Assembly: GCA_900471605.1 (NCBI GenBank)
Contig: UCEY01000025.1
Span: 248,001-312,000 of the forward strand
From: Hyphomicrobiales bacterium
GTDB lineage: Bacteria > Pseudomonadota > Alphaproteobacteria > Rhizobiales > Rhizobiaceae
DNA length: 64,000 bases
Reading direction: 5' to 3'
Shown one piece after another: positions 17,616 to 25,782 of the stretch; the first letter of the stretch is position 1; every line of letters begins with the position of its first letter. The notes beneath the pieces were generated by a model. That model saw only the letters and a list, made by a program, of their open reading frames with translations, did no database searches and was not told the DNA's origin. Position numbers and translations under genes: made by a program.

Positions 17616-18758
17616 ATGGCCTGGTCTCACTCCGTGCCCAAGATCACCGATGACGAACGCCGGCAGCGCCTTTCGCGGCTGCAGGCATCGCTGGACGAAA
17701 CGGGAGTGGGCGGCATTCTTCTCGGCGCCAGCGAAAGCCTGCGCTATTTCACCGGCCTTGTCTGGCACCAGAGCGAACGCCTGCTCGGTGCGCTGGTGAC
17801 GCCGAAATCAGTGACCTACATCGTACCGGGGTTCGAACAGAGCCGCGTCGAGAGCCTTCCCCATCTGCCGGGCGAAATCGTCGTCTGGCAGGAGGACGAG
17901 GCAAGTGCCGCCCTCGTCGCCTCGCTGCTGCCCGCCAATGTCAAACTTGCGCTCGACGACGCGCTGCCGCTGTTCGTCTACCACCAGCTCGCCGCCGTCT
18001 TCGGCACCGGCCGGCTTGTCGATGGCGGACGGCTGATCCGCGATCTGAGGCTCCGCAAGTCGAAGGCAGAAATCGACCTCATTCAATATGCGATGAACCT
18101 GACGCTGGAGGTGCATCGCCACGCGCATGCCTTCATCAAGCCGGGCGTGCTTGCCTCCGACGTGGTGCGCCATATCGACGAACAGCATCGCGCGCTCGGC
18201 GCCGAAGGTGGTTCGAGCTTCTGCATCGTCTCGTTCGGGACCGCGACCTCGCTTCCACACGGGGCCGACGGCGACCAGACCTATGCCCCCGGTGACGTGG
18301 TGCTGGTCGACACCGGGTGCCGGCTCGACGGTTATCATTCGGATCTCACCCGCACCTATGTGCTGGAGGAGCCGACGAAGGAATTCGCCGTCGCCTGGGC
18401 GATCGAACGCGAGGCGGAACAGGCGGTCTTCGAGACCGCCCGCCTTGGCGCAACCTGCGGCAGCCTCGACGACGCAGCCCGCAAGGTCCTGGCAAGGCAT
18501 GGGCTGGGGCCGGACTACGTCCTGCCCGGCCTGCCGCATCGCGCCGGCCATGGGCTCGGTCTCGACATCCACGAGGAGCCCTATCTGGTGCGCGGCAATG
18601 CGACCGTGCTCGAACCGGGCATGTGTTTCTCCAACGAACCGATGATCGTTTTCCCGGATCGCTTCGGCATCCGGCTCGAAGACCATATCCACATGACCGA
18701 GACCGGGCCGCAATGGTTCACTCACCCGGCGAAAGGGCCGGCAGAACCCTTCGCATGA
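17616..18758 (+). CDS. M24 family metallopeptidase (Xaa-Pro peptidase-like)
   Basis: The 380-residue protein has a creatinase-like N-terminal domain (about 1-150) and a pita-bread M24 domain. All five metal ligands are present: the two Asp in LVDTGCRLDGYHSDLTRTY, His in HRAGHGLGLDIHE, Glu in CFSNEPMIV and Glu in GIRLEDHIHM. It should therefore be an active dinuclear metallohydrolase such as an Xaa-Pro dipeptidase or an ectoine/proline-derivative hydrolase. AAGGAA lies 8 bases before the ATG. It is co-directional with the GntR and DadA-like genes and convergent with an MHS transporter. It is a useful contrast to the metal-free homologue at 57683-59128. Confidence 0.88.
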   Translation: MAWSHSVPKITDDERRQRLSRLQASLDETGVGGILLGASESLRYFTGLVWHQSERLLGALVTPKSVTYIVPGFEQSRVESLPHLPGEIVVWQEDEASAALVASLLPANVKLALDDALPLFVYHQLAAVFGTGRLVDGGRLIRDLRLRKSKAEIDLIQYAMNLTLEVHRHAHAFIKPGVLASDVVRHIDEQHRALGAEGGSSFCIVSFGTATSLPHGADGDQTYAPGDVVLVDTGCRLDGYHSDLTRTYVLEEPTKEFAVAWAIEREAEQAVFETARLGATCGSLDDAARKVLARHGLGPDYVLPGLPHRAGHGLGLDIHEEPYLVRGNATVLEPGMCFSNEPMIVFPDRFGIRLEDHIHMTETGPQWFTHPAKGPAEPFA

Positions 18759-18827
18759 GATTTCGGCGGAACCCCGGCCGCCGCGACCCGCGCCTTTGCT
18801 GGACAAGACGGCGGCTTGGGGACGCTT

Positions 18828-18870
18828 TGCCCCTCATCTTCTCCCCGTTCAACGGATAGAAGATAAGGCA
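18828..18870. repeat. Rhizobial mosaic-element-like hairpin between convergent genes
   Basis: The arms TGCC..ATCTTCT and AGAAGAT..GGCA enclose an inner CCGTT/AACGG stem, giving a 43-bp imperfect hairpin between the convergent M24 and MHS genes. The CCTCATCTTCTCCCCGTT wording resembles part of rhizobial intergenic mosaic elements (RIME), recalled from general knowledge. It could also serve as a bidirectional terminator. Confidence 0.45.
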
Positions 18871-18920
18871 GGCGGATATGGCAGCGTTATGCCGTCGCCA
18901 AGCCGGGGAAAGCCTTCCGC

Positions 18921-20279
18921 TTACCGCGATCCGCCCGGCTCGCCGCTCTGGTCCAGGACCCGGCTGAGGCTGAGTGCGGCGATGGTGCAGATCGCGCCGG
19001 AAATCAGGTATCCGCCGATGAAGATGATGCCGAAACTGCTGGCGAGGCCGAGCGCCACCAGCGGTGCAAAACCGGCGCCGATCAGCCAGGCAAGATCGGA
19101 GGTGAGCGCCGCGCCGGTATAGCGGTAATATTGCCCGAAACGGGACGAGACCGCCCCGGAGGCCTGGCCGAAGGAGAGGCCGAGTATCCCGAAGCCGATG
19201 ATGATGAACGCGTCCTGGCCCTTGCCGCCGGCATTGAGCAGGAAGGGTGCCGAGAACGAGAAGATCGCAATGATGACGGCGCCGATCATCAGCTGGCTGC
19301 GGCGGCCAATACGGTCGGCGATCAGGCCCGACAGGATGATGCCGACGATGCCGACGGCGGCGCCGATCACCTGCACGAACAGGAATTCCGCTGCCGACTG
19401 GCCGCCGTAAAGGGTGACCCAGCTCAGCGGAAAGATCGTCACCAAGTGGAACATTGCGAAGCTCGCCAGCGGCACGAACGCGCCGAGCACCACGTCATGC
19501 GCGTGCTTGCTCAGCATTTCGAAGATCGGCCGGGCCTGCAGTTCGTTCGCCTCGAGGGCCGAGCCGAACTCCTTGCTGGCGACGATGCGCAGGCGCGCGA
19601 ACAGCGCCACGACGTTGATCGCAAACGCCACGAAGAACGGATAGCGCCATCCCCAGGAAATGAAATCCGCTTCCGAGAGGTTGGCGACGAAATAACCGAA
19701 CAGGATGCTCGCCAGCGCAAAGCCGATCGGCGCGCCGAGCTGCGGGATCATCGCGTACCAGCCGCGCCGATTGGACGGCGCGTTGAGGTTCAGGAGTGAC
19801 GCGAGCCCATCCCAGGCTCCCCCGAGCGCAAAACCCTGCCCCATGCGGAACAGCGCCAGCAATGCCACGGCCCAGTAGCCGATCGTGTCATAACCTGGCA
19901 GGAAGGCGATCGAAGCCGTGGATCCCCCGAGCAGGAAGAGCGCGATGGTCAGCTTCGTGCCGCGCCCGTAGTTGCGGTCGATCCACATGAAGACGAACGA
20001 TCCGACCGGTCGCGCCATGAAGGCGAGCGGGAAGATCGCGAACGACATCAGGGTCGCGGCGACCGGGCTCGGTGCAAACGGGAAGATAAGCTTGGGGAAC
20101 ACCAGGACGGAGCCCAGCCCATAGACGAAGAAATCGAAGAACTCAGACATGCGACCGATGATCACACCGAGCGCGATACTGCCCGGCGAGATCGGCTTGT
20201 CGTCATGAATGCGGCGGGCATCCCTTTCGAGGCCGGACGACGTGGGACCTGCTGACTCGGGATTGACGACCGTGGTCAT
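18921..20279 (-). CDS. MFS transporter, metabolite:H+ symporter (MHS) family
   Basis: The 452-residue membrane protein has 12 hydrophobic segments. The region around residues 35-60 (LGVIIGRMSEFFDFFVYGLG) is a typical MHS first helix with the acidic pair. Conserved loop motifs include FMARPVGSFVFMWIDRNYGR between helices 2 and 3 and DRIGRRSQLMIG between helices 8 and 9. The family imports shikimate, alpha-ketoglutarate, proline/betaine and related acids by proton symport. AGGAGG precedes the ATG. It is convergent with the M24 peptidase and probably supplies substrate to the GntR-controlled oxidase/peptidase set. A palindrome 37 bp upstream may be its operator. Confidence 0.88.
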   Translation of the reverse strand: MTTVVNPESAGPTSSGLERDARRIHDDKPISPGSIALGVIIGRMSEFFDFFVYGLGSVLVFPKLIFPFAPSPVAATLMSFAIFPLAFMARPVGSFVFMWIDRNYGRGTKLTIALFLLGGSTASIAFLPGYDTIGYWAVALLALFRMGQGFALGGAWDGLASLLNLNAPSNRRGWYAMIPQLGAPIGFALASILFGYFVANLSEADFISWGWRYPFFVAFAINVVALFARLRIVASKEFGSALEANELQARPIFEMLSKHAHDVVLGAFVPLASFAMFHLVTIFPLSWVTLYGGQSAAEFLFVQVIGAAVGIVGIILSGLIADRIGRRSQLMIGAVIIAIFSFSAPFLLNAGGKGQDAFIIIGFGILGLSFGQASGAVSSRFGQYYRYTGAALTSDLAWLIGAGFAPLVALGLASSFGIIFIGGYLISGAICTIAALSLSRVLDQSGEPGGSR

Positions 20280-20315
20280 GAATTCCTCCTGGCGAAAGTT
20301 CGCCTTGTCCCCGAA

Positions 20316-20329
20316 ATGTTGATCAACAT
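20316..20329. promoter_or_regulatory. 14-bp perfect palindrome upstream of the MHS transporter
   Basis: ATGTTGATCAACAT is a perfect palindrome lying 37-50 bp upstream of the transporter start on the minus strand. Length and position suit an operator for a dimeric regulator such as the GntR protein at 15514. I did not find a clear second copy near that cluster, so the partner is unproven. Confidence 0.45.
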
Positions 20330-20461
20330 GCTGCCGAGATCAAGGAACAAGGCTAAAAAAACCTGACATTTGCGACGGCCCATACCGTCTTCTCATCCAC
20401 GCCCTCTGGTCAGCCGGTCAGGTTGTCCTAGATTTCCCGGTTGGCGGATGTGGAGCCGAGT

Positions 20462-20538
20462 GTGCAGGTCGTGCAGCAAAACGGCATGGAAGGCCATGCG
20501 GTCTTTTGCTGCACTGCGACATCTTGCTGCACTGCGAC
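20462..20538 (+). promoter_or_regulatory. Structured repeat-rich leader upstream of cyoA
   Basis: Within 77 bp there are two GTGCAG copies (20462, 20471) and two CTGCAC copies (20509, 20527) in opposite orientation. GTGCAGCAAAA (20471-20481) and TTTTGCTGCAC (20504-20514) form a perfect 11-bp stem that encloses a second stem GCATGG/CCATGC with an AAGG loop (20484-20499). The 15-mer TTGCTGCACTGCGAC is directly repeated at 20506 and 20524, 18 bp apart. The block sits about 70-150 bp before cyoA in the 331-bp gap after the divergent transporter. It could be an operator cluster or an RNA switch. I see no clear sigma-70 promoter in the rest of the gap. Confidence 0.5.
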
Positions 20539-20614
20539 GAACGGCCCTATTTCAGCCGACGCCGGAACGCGATTACTCCCAACTAGACAAAACGCAAATT
20601 CGAGCCCGAGATGA
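20486..20614 (+). CDS. Candidate cyo leader peptide with repeated Cys-Cys motif (speculative)
   Basis: An ATG at 20486 opens a 42-codon frame that ends with a TGA overlapping the cyoA ATG as ATGA, the arrangement of translational coupling. The product begins MEGHAVFCCTATSCCTATNG; the FCCTAT/SCCTAT repeat comes from the 18-bp-period DNA repeat. In-frame GTG codons at 20450, 20462 and 20471 are alternative starts. No strong ribosome site is visible, and the start lies inside the hairpin described for 20462-20538. It may be a regulatory leader peptide sensing cysteine, metal or redox state, or just a chance frame through a repeat. Confidence 0.3.
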   Translation: MEGHAVFCCTATSCCTATNGPISADAGTRLLPTRQNANSSPR

Positions 20615-21792
20615 CCCCTCAGTTGAAAATCGTCGCACGGTTGTTCGCTCTCCTTGCTCTTATGGGGCTTTCCGGGTGCAATCTGGTCGTCATGTCGCCT
20701 TCGGGCGACATCGCAAGGCAGCAAGCCGACCTGATCATCGTCTCCACGGTGCTGATGCTGATCATCATCGTGCCTGTGATCTTCCTCACGCTGTTCTTCG
20801 CCTGGCGCTATCGCGGCTCGAACACCAATGCGCCCTACGATCCCGAATGGCACCATTCGACCCGGCTCGAAGTCATCATCTGGTCGGCGCCGCTCGCCAT
20901 CATCATTGCGCTCGGCGCCGTGACCTGGATCAGCACCCATAAACTGGACCCCTACCGGCCGCTCGACCGGATCGACGCGCAGCGCGCAGTGTCGGCGGAA
21001 GTGAAGCCGATCAACGTCGAAGTGGTGGCGCTCGACTGGAAATGGCTGTTCTTCTACCCGGATTACGGCATCGCCACCGTCAACGAGATGGCGGCCCCTG
21101 TCGACGTGCCGATCAACTTCAGGATCACCGCCTCGTCGGTCATGAACTCCTTCTACGTACCGGCGCTGGCTGGGATGATCTACGCCATGCCCGGCATGGA
21201 AACGAAGCTGCACGCCGTTATCAACAAGCCCGGCGAATACGAGGGCCTCTCCTCGAACTACAGCGGCGACGGCTTTTCGCACATGCGCTTCAAGTTCCAT
21301 GGCGTCGATCAGGCCGGTTTCGACCAATGGGTGGCCCGCGTGAAGCAGAACGGCACGGCACTCAACCGCGACGCCTATCTCAAGCTCGAGAAGCCGAGCG
21401 CCAAGGAGCCGGTGCGTTATTACGCATCCGTCGAGGACGGGCTCTATCGCGCAGTCCTCAACATGTGCGCGACGCCCGGCAAGATGTGCATGGACGAGAT
21501 GATGCATATCGACATGGCGGGCGGTGCGGGAACCGAAAGCCACGAGAACCGCGCCAGGCTGGAGCACGACAACCGCCATGCGGGCGAAACGGAGCACGGC
21601 ACGGCCGCCCCTGCCGCCACATTCCCGGCCACCGGCAATCCGGCCCGCAGCCCGGAACCGGCGGAAGGCGTGAACAACCCGCAGCAGCCTGAAGGGCAAT
21701 CCGGGCAGGCTCCCATGAACCACGACATGAACAATATGCAGGGCGGCGCAGCACCGGCGCAGCTCAACAACGACGCCCCGGCAAAGCCCTGA
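20611..21792 (+). CDS. cyoA: Cytochrome bo3-type ubiquinol oxidase subunit II
   Basis: The 393-residue lipoprotein has a signal ending in lipobox LSGC (C23), two transmembrane helices (about 42-65 and 88-108) and a cupredoxin-like periplasmic domain (about 125-290). Where CuA-type subunits carry two Cys, this protein has SNYSGDGFSHM, so it should be a quinol-oxidising rather than cytochrome c-oxidising enzyme. The last 85 or so residues form a His/Met/Pro/Gln-rich low-complexity tail, making the protein longer than E. coli CyoA (315). It is the first gene of cyoABCD. Its ATG overlaps the stop of a possible leader frame; otherwise the ribosome site is weak. Confidence 0.93.
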   Translation: MTPQLKIVARLFALLALMGLSGCNLVVMSPSGDIARQQADLIIVSTVLMLIIIVPVIFLTLFFAWRYRGSNTNAPYDPEWHHSTRLEVIIWSAPLAIIIALGAVTWISTHKLDPYRPLDRIDAQRAVSAEVKPINVEVVALDWKWLFFYPDYGIATVNEMAAPVDVPINFRITASSVMNSFYVPALAGMIYAMPGMETKLHAVINKPGEYEGLSSNYSGDGFSHMRFKFHGVDQAGFDQWVARVKQNGTALNRDAYLKLEKPSAKEPVRYYASVEDGLYRAVLNMCATPGKMCMDEMMHIDMAGGAGTESHENRARLEHDNRHAGETEHGTAAPAATFPATGNPARSPEPAEGVNNPQQPEGQSGQAPMNHDMNNMQGGAAPAQLNNDAPAKP

Positions 21793-21812
21793 ACGAGATC
21801 CGGTAGAAACCC

Positions 21813-23816
21813 ATGTTCGGCAACACCACGCTTACCCAATTCCTCTTCGGACGGCTTTCGCTGGAAGCCATTCCCTATCACGAGCCCATCCTGGTCGTGA
21901 CCTTCCTAGCGGTCGCCATCGGCGGCCTCGCCGTCCTGGCGCTGATCACCAAGTACAAGCTCTGGGGCTATCTGTGGACCGAGTGGTTCACGAGCGTCGA
22001 TCACAAGAAGATCGGCATCATGTATATCGTGCTCGCCATCATCATGCTGCTGCGCGGTTTTGCCGATGCGATCATGATGCGCATCCAGCAGGCGATCGCC
22101 TTCAACGGAAACGAGGGCTACCTCAACCCGCATCACTACGACCAGATCTTCACCGCCCACGGCGTGATCATGATCTTCTTCGTGGCAATGCCCTTCGTCA
22201 CCGGTTTCATGAACTACGTGGTGCCGCTGCAGATCGGCGCACGCGACGTTTCCTTCCCCTTCCTCAACAACTTCTCCTTCTGGATGACGACGGCCGGCGC
22301 CGTCATCATCATGATGTCGCTTTTCGTCGGCGAGTTCGCGCGCACCGGCTGGCTGGCCTATCCGCCGCTTTCGGGGGCCGATTACAGTCCGGGCGTCGGG
22401 GTGGACTATTATATCTGGGGCCTGCAGGTGGCGGGCGTCGGCACGACGCTATCCGGCATCAACCTGATCGCCACGATCGTGAAGATGCGCGCCCCCGGCA
22501 TGACCTTCATGAAGATGCCGGTCTTCACCTGGACCTCGCTCTGCACCAACGTGCTGATCGTCGCCACCTTCCCGATCCTCACCGCCACGCTCGCGCTGCT
22601 GTCGCTCGACCGCTATGTCGGCATGAACTTCTTCACGAACGATCTCGGCGGCAACCCGATGATGTACATCAACCTCATCTGGATCTGGGGTCATCCGGAA
22701 GTCTACATCCTCGTGCTGCCGGCCTTCGGCATCTTTTCCGAAGTCGTCGCCACCTTCAGCGGCAAGCGCCTCTTCGGTTATGCCTCGATGGTCTACGCCA
22801 CCTGCGTGATCATGATCCTTTCCTACATCGTGTGGCTGCACCACTTCTTCACGATGGGCGCGGGCGCGAGCGTAAACGCCTTCTTCGGCATCACGACGAT
22901 GATCATCTCGATCCCCACCGGCGCGAAGATGTTCAACTGGCTCTTCACCATGTATCGCGGCCGCATCCGCTACGAGCTGCCGATGTACTGGACGATCGGC
23001 TTCATGGTGACCTTCGTCATCGGCGGCATGACGGGCGTCATGCTGGCCATCCCGCCGGCCGACTTCGTGCTGCACAACTCGCTCTTCCTGATCGCCCACT
23101 TCCACAACGTCATCATTGGCGGCGTGCTGTTCGGGCTCATGGCAGGCCTCGTGTACTGGTGGCCGAAGGCCTTCGGCTACAAGCTCGACAGGTTCTGGGG
23201 CCTCATCAGCTTCTGGTGCTGGCAGATCGGCTTCTTCGTCGCCTTCATGCCGCTCTACGTGCTCGGCCTGATGGGTGTCACCCGCCGCGTCAGCCAGTTC
23301 GAGGATCCTTCCCTGCAGATATGGTTCGTCATCGCCGCCATCGGCGCTGCGATCATCGCCTGCGGCATCGGAGCCTTCATCATCCAGCTCGTCGTCTCTT
23401 TCCTGCGCCGCGACCAGCTGCGCGAGACCTCCGGGGATCCGTGGGACGGGCGCACGCTGGAATGGTCGACCTCCTCGCCGCCGCCGGACTACAACTTCGC
23501 CTTCACGCCCGTCGTGCATGATCATGACAGCTGGTACGACATGAAGAGCCGCGGATACGAGCGCCCGCTCGGCGGCTTCAAGCCGATCCACATGCCGAGG
23601 AATACCGGTACGGGGATCATCCTCGCGGGTATCAGCATCGTCTTCGCCTTCGCCATGATCTGGTACATCTGGTGGCTGGCGGCGGTCTCCTTCATTGCAA
23701 TGATCGCCACGGCGATCGGCCATACCTTCAACTATAACCGGGATTTCCATATTCCCGCCGAAACCGTGACCGCAACAGAGGACGCGCGCTCGAAGCTGCT
23801 CGCGGACCGGACCTGA
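21813..23816 (+). CDS. cyoB: Cytochrome bo3-type ubiquinol oxidase subunit I
   Basis: The 667-residue subunit matches the E. coli CyoB length (663) and has about 15 hydrophobic helices. It holds the low-spin heme, high-spin heme and CuB. Ligand segments are visible: [28 protein letters not shown] with the covalent His-Tyr pair, [12 protein letters not shown], and [12 protein letters not shown]. It reduces O2 to water and pumps protons in the inner membrane. It lies 20 bp after cyoA and 4 bp before cyoC. Confidence 0.96.
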   Translation: MFGNTTLTQFLFGRLSLEAIPYHEPILVVTFLAVAIGGLAVLALITKYKLWGYLWTEWFTSVDHKKIGIMYIVLAIIMLLRGFADAIMMRIQQAIAFNGNEGYLNPHHYDQIFTAHGVIMIFFVAMPFVTGFMNYVVPLQIGARDVSFPFLNNFSFWMTTAGAVIIMMSLFVGEFARTGWLAYPPLSGADYSPGVGVDYYIWGLQVAGVGTTLSGINLIATIVKMRAPGMTFMKMPVFTWTSLCTNVLIVATFPILTATLALLSLDRYVGMNFFTNDLGGNPMMYINLIWIWGHPEVYILVLPAFGIFSEVVATFSGKRLFGYASMVYATCVIMILSYIVWLHHFFTMGAGASVNAFFGITTMIISIPTGAKMFNWLFTMYRGRIRYELPMYWTIGFMVTFVIGGMTGVMLAIPPADFVLHNSLFLIAHFHNVIIGGVLFGLMAGLVYWWPKAFGYKLDRFWGLISFWCWQIGFFVAFMPLYVLGLMGVTRRVSQFEDPSLQIWFVIAAIGAAIIACGIGAFIIQLVVSFLRRDQLRETSGDPWDGRTLEWSTSSPPPDYNFAFTPVVHDHDSWYDMKSRGYERPLGGFKPIHMPRNTGTGIILAGISIVFAFAMIWYIWWLAAVSFIAMIATAIGHTFNYNRDFHIPAETVTATEDARSKLLADRT

Positions 23817-23820
23817 GATC

Positions 23821-24453
23821 ATGAGCCAGACGCAAGCGCAAACCGACGGCCCGGAAAACGGCAAGCTGCAATTCTACGTCACGGAAGAGCACCATCCGGA
23901 AGGCAGCACCATGCTGGGCTTCTGGCTCTATCTGATGAGCGACTGCCTGATCTTTGCCGTGCTCTTCGCCACCCACGGCGTGCTCGGCCGCAATTATGCG
24001 GCAGGCCCCTCGCCCGCCGACCTGTTCGACCTGCCGATCGTCGCGATCAACACCGCAATGCTGCTCTTCTCGTCGATCACCTACGGCTTCGCCATGCTGC
24101 AGATGGAACGGGGCGCCAAGGCCGAGACGCTGTTCTGGCTCGGCGTGACGGGCATCTTCGGCGTGATCTTCCTCGGGCTGGAACTCTACGAGTTCAACCA
24201 CCTGATTCACGAGGGTGCCGGGCCGACCCGTTCGGCTTTCCTTTCCTCCTTCTTCACGCTGGTCGGCACCCACGGCCTGCATGTGACCTTCGGCATCATC
24301 TGGCTGATCACGCTGATGGTGCAGGTCGGCAGACGCGGCCTGATCGAGGCAAACAAGCGCCGCCTCATGTGCCTTTCGATGTTCTGGCACTTCCTCGACG
24401 TCGTCTGGATCGGCGTCTTTTCCTTCGTCTATCTCATGGGAGTCCTCGGATGA
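23821..24453 (+). CDS. cyoC: Cytochrome bo3-type ubiquinol oxidase subunit III
   Basis: The 210-residue membrane protein has five hydrophobic helices and the short hydrophilic N-terminus typical of quinol oxidase subunit III (E. coli 204 residues). The segments FYVTEEHHPEGSTMLGFWLYL and MFWHFLDVVWIGVFSFVYLMG match the heme-copper subunit III family. It starts 4 bp after cyoB and overlaps cyoD by an ATGA junction, implying coupled translation. Confidence 0.95.
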   Translation: MSQTQAQTDGPENGKLQFYVTEEHHPEGSTMLGFWLYLMSDCLIFAVLFATHGVLGRNYAAGPSPADLFDLPIVAINTAMLLFSSITYGFAMLQMERGAKAETLFWLGVTGIFGVIFLGLELYEFNHLIHEGAGPTRSAFLSSFFTLVGTHGLHVTFGIIWLITLMVQVGRRGLIEANKRRLMCLSMFWHFLDVVWIGVFSFVYLMGVLG

Positions 24454-24857
24454 GCGCCCACGGCCAAGCCCCATTGCACGAAGATGCCGCAGAGGCCCAT
24501 CATGGCCACAGCAATGGCCATCAGGCCGGCCACGGCACGCTGAAAGGCTATCTGATCGGCTTTGCCCTGTCGGTGATCCTGACGGCCATTCCCTTCTGGC
24601 TCGTCATGGGCGGCGTCTTCGACAGCAAGCTTCTCACCGCTTTCATGGTCATGGGGCTCGCCGTCGTGCAGATCGTCGTGCACATGGTCTATTTCCTGCA
24701 CATGAACCCGCGCTCAGAAGGCGGCTGGACGATGATGGCGCTGCTCTTCACCCTGGTGCTGGTCGGCATCACGCTTGCCGGTTCGCTCTGGGTCATGCAT
24801 CATCTCAATACCAACATGATGCCGATGTCGCCGGAGATGATGAAGAACATGCCGTGA
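24450..24857 (+). CDS. cyoD: Cytochrome bo3-type ubiquinol oxidase subunit IV
   Basis: The 135-residue protein has three transmembrane helices (about 34-56, 62-82, 95-115) after a His-rich N-terminal tail (AHGQAPLHEDAAEAHHGHSN). The conserved segment VQIVVHMVYFLHMN is typical of CyoD, which helps assemble the CuB site. The ATG is chosen at 24450 because it overlaps the cyoC stop (ATGA). The C-terminus is Met-rich (NTNMMPMSPEMMKNMP), which, with the N-terminal His cluster, hints at metal binding. Confidence 0.93.
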   Translation: MSAHGQAPLHEDAAEAHHGHSNGHQAGHGTLKGYLIGFALSVILTAIPFWLVMGGVFDSKLLTAFMVMGLAVVQIVVHMVYFLHMNPRSEGGWTMMALLFTLVLVGITLAGSLWVMHHLNTNMMPMSPEMMKNMP

Positions 24858-24893
24858 CAACCCGAAAGGGATGAGCTCAGAAGGATAAACGCG

Positions 24894-25643
24894 TTGTCTC
24901 TCGACCATCCCTTGATCGGAGAAACGGCGGATGCGGGGCCGACCCGCTCCCAGCTCGTCTTCGCGGGTGCGATGCTGTTCCTGACGCTGATCTTCCTCGG
25001 GCTGGGCACCTGGCAGGTGCAGCGGCTTTTTTGGAAACTCGACCTGATCGCCCGCGTCGATGCCAGGGTCACCGCCAGTCCGGTGCCGGCCCCGTCATCG
25101 GCAGCCTGGTCCGGCATCAACGCCGAAAACGACGAATACCGTCGCGTCATCGCGACCGGCACCTTTCGCCATGACGCGGAAACGCCGGTCCAGGCCGTGA
25201 CCGATCTCGGACCCGGCTTCTGGATCCTGACGCCGCTGGAGCAGGCGGATGGAACCACGATCCTGATCAATCGCGGCTTCGTACCGGCGGCCCGCCGCGA
25301 TCCGGCCGCACGCGCGGATGGAGAGATCGAAGGTCCCGTCAGGATCACCGGCCTTCTCCGGATGAGCGAGCCGGACGGCGCCTTCCTGCGCTCCAACGAT
25401 CCCGCCGACGGCCGCTGGTATTCGCGCGACGTGGCGGCCATTGCGGCAACGAAAGGCATCGAAAAGGCGGCGCCCTATTTCATCGATGCGGACGCGACGC
25501 CGATCCCCGGCGGCCTGCCGGTCGGCGGACTGACGGTGATCCGCTTCCGCAACAGCCACCTCGTTTATGCCGCCACCTGGTACCTGCTGGCGGCGATGAG
25601 TGCCGCGGCCGCCTACGCCATCCAGCGCCGGCGGCTCGCCTGA
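24894..25643 (+). CDS. SURF1-family oxidase assembly protein
   Basis: The 249-residue protein has the SURF1 layout: an N-terminal helix (about 20-40) followed by the motif LGTWQVQRLFWKLDLI, a large periplasmic domain with GFWILTPLEQADGTTILINRGFVP, and a C-terminal helix (about 222-242). SURF1 delivers or stabilises heme in oxidase subunit I. The start is a TTG at 24894, supported by AGAAGGAT upstream. It follows cyoD by 36 bp and so belongs to the cyo operon, as a quinol-oxidase-dedicated SURF1 paralogue such as those described in alphaproteobacteria. No heme O synthase gene (cyoE/ctaB) is found beside it. Confidence 0.88.
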   Translation: MSLDHPLIGETADAGPTRSQLVFAGAMLFLTLIFLGLGTWQVQRLFWKLDLIARVDARVTASPVPAPSSAAWSGINAENDEYRRVIATGTFRHDAETPVQAVTDLGPGFWILTPLEQADGTTILINRGFVPAARRDPAARADGEIEGPVRITGLLRMSEPDGAFLRSNDPADGRWYSRDVAAIAATKGIEKAAPYFIDADATPIPGGLPVGGLTVIRFRNSHLVYAATWYLLAAMSAAAAYAIQRRRLA

Positions 25644-25782
25644 AACCGGATCTTGAAACTCGGGCGGGGATTTCCGCTGGATAGCGGGCATGCAACCTGT
25701 TCATCGCGCGCCGAATTTCTCATACTTCGGAAACGGTATTCGCCAGCGCCGCAGGCGGGCCGGCTAAGAGCGGATCAATATC

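Noticed and set aside
20370..20942. Alternative 190-codon plus-strand frame across the cyo leader and into cyoA
   Set aside because: It runs out of frame through conserved cyoA coding sequence and has no protein-like pattern; the 42-codon frame ending at the cyoA start is a better leader candidate.
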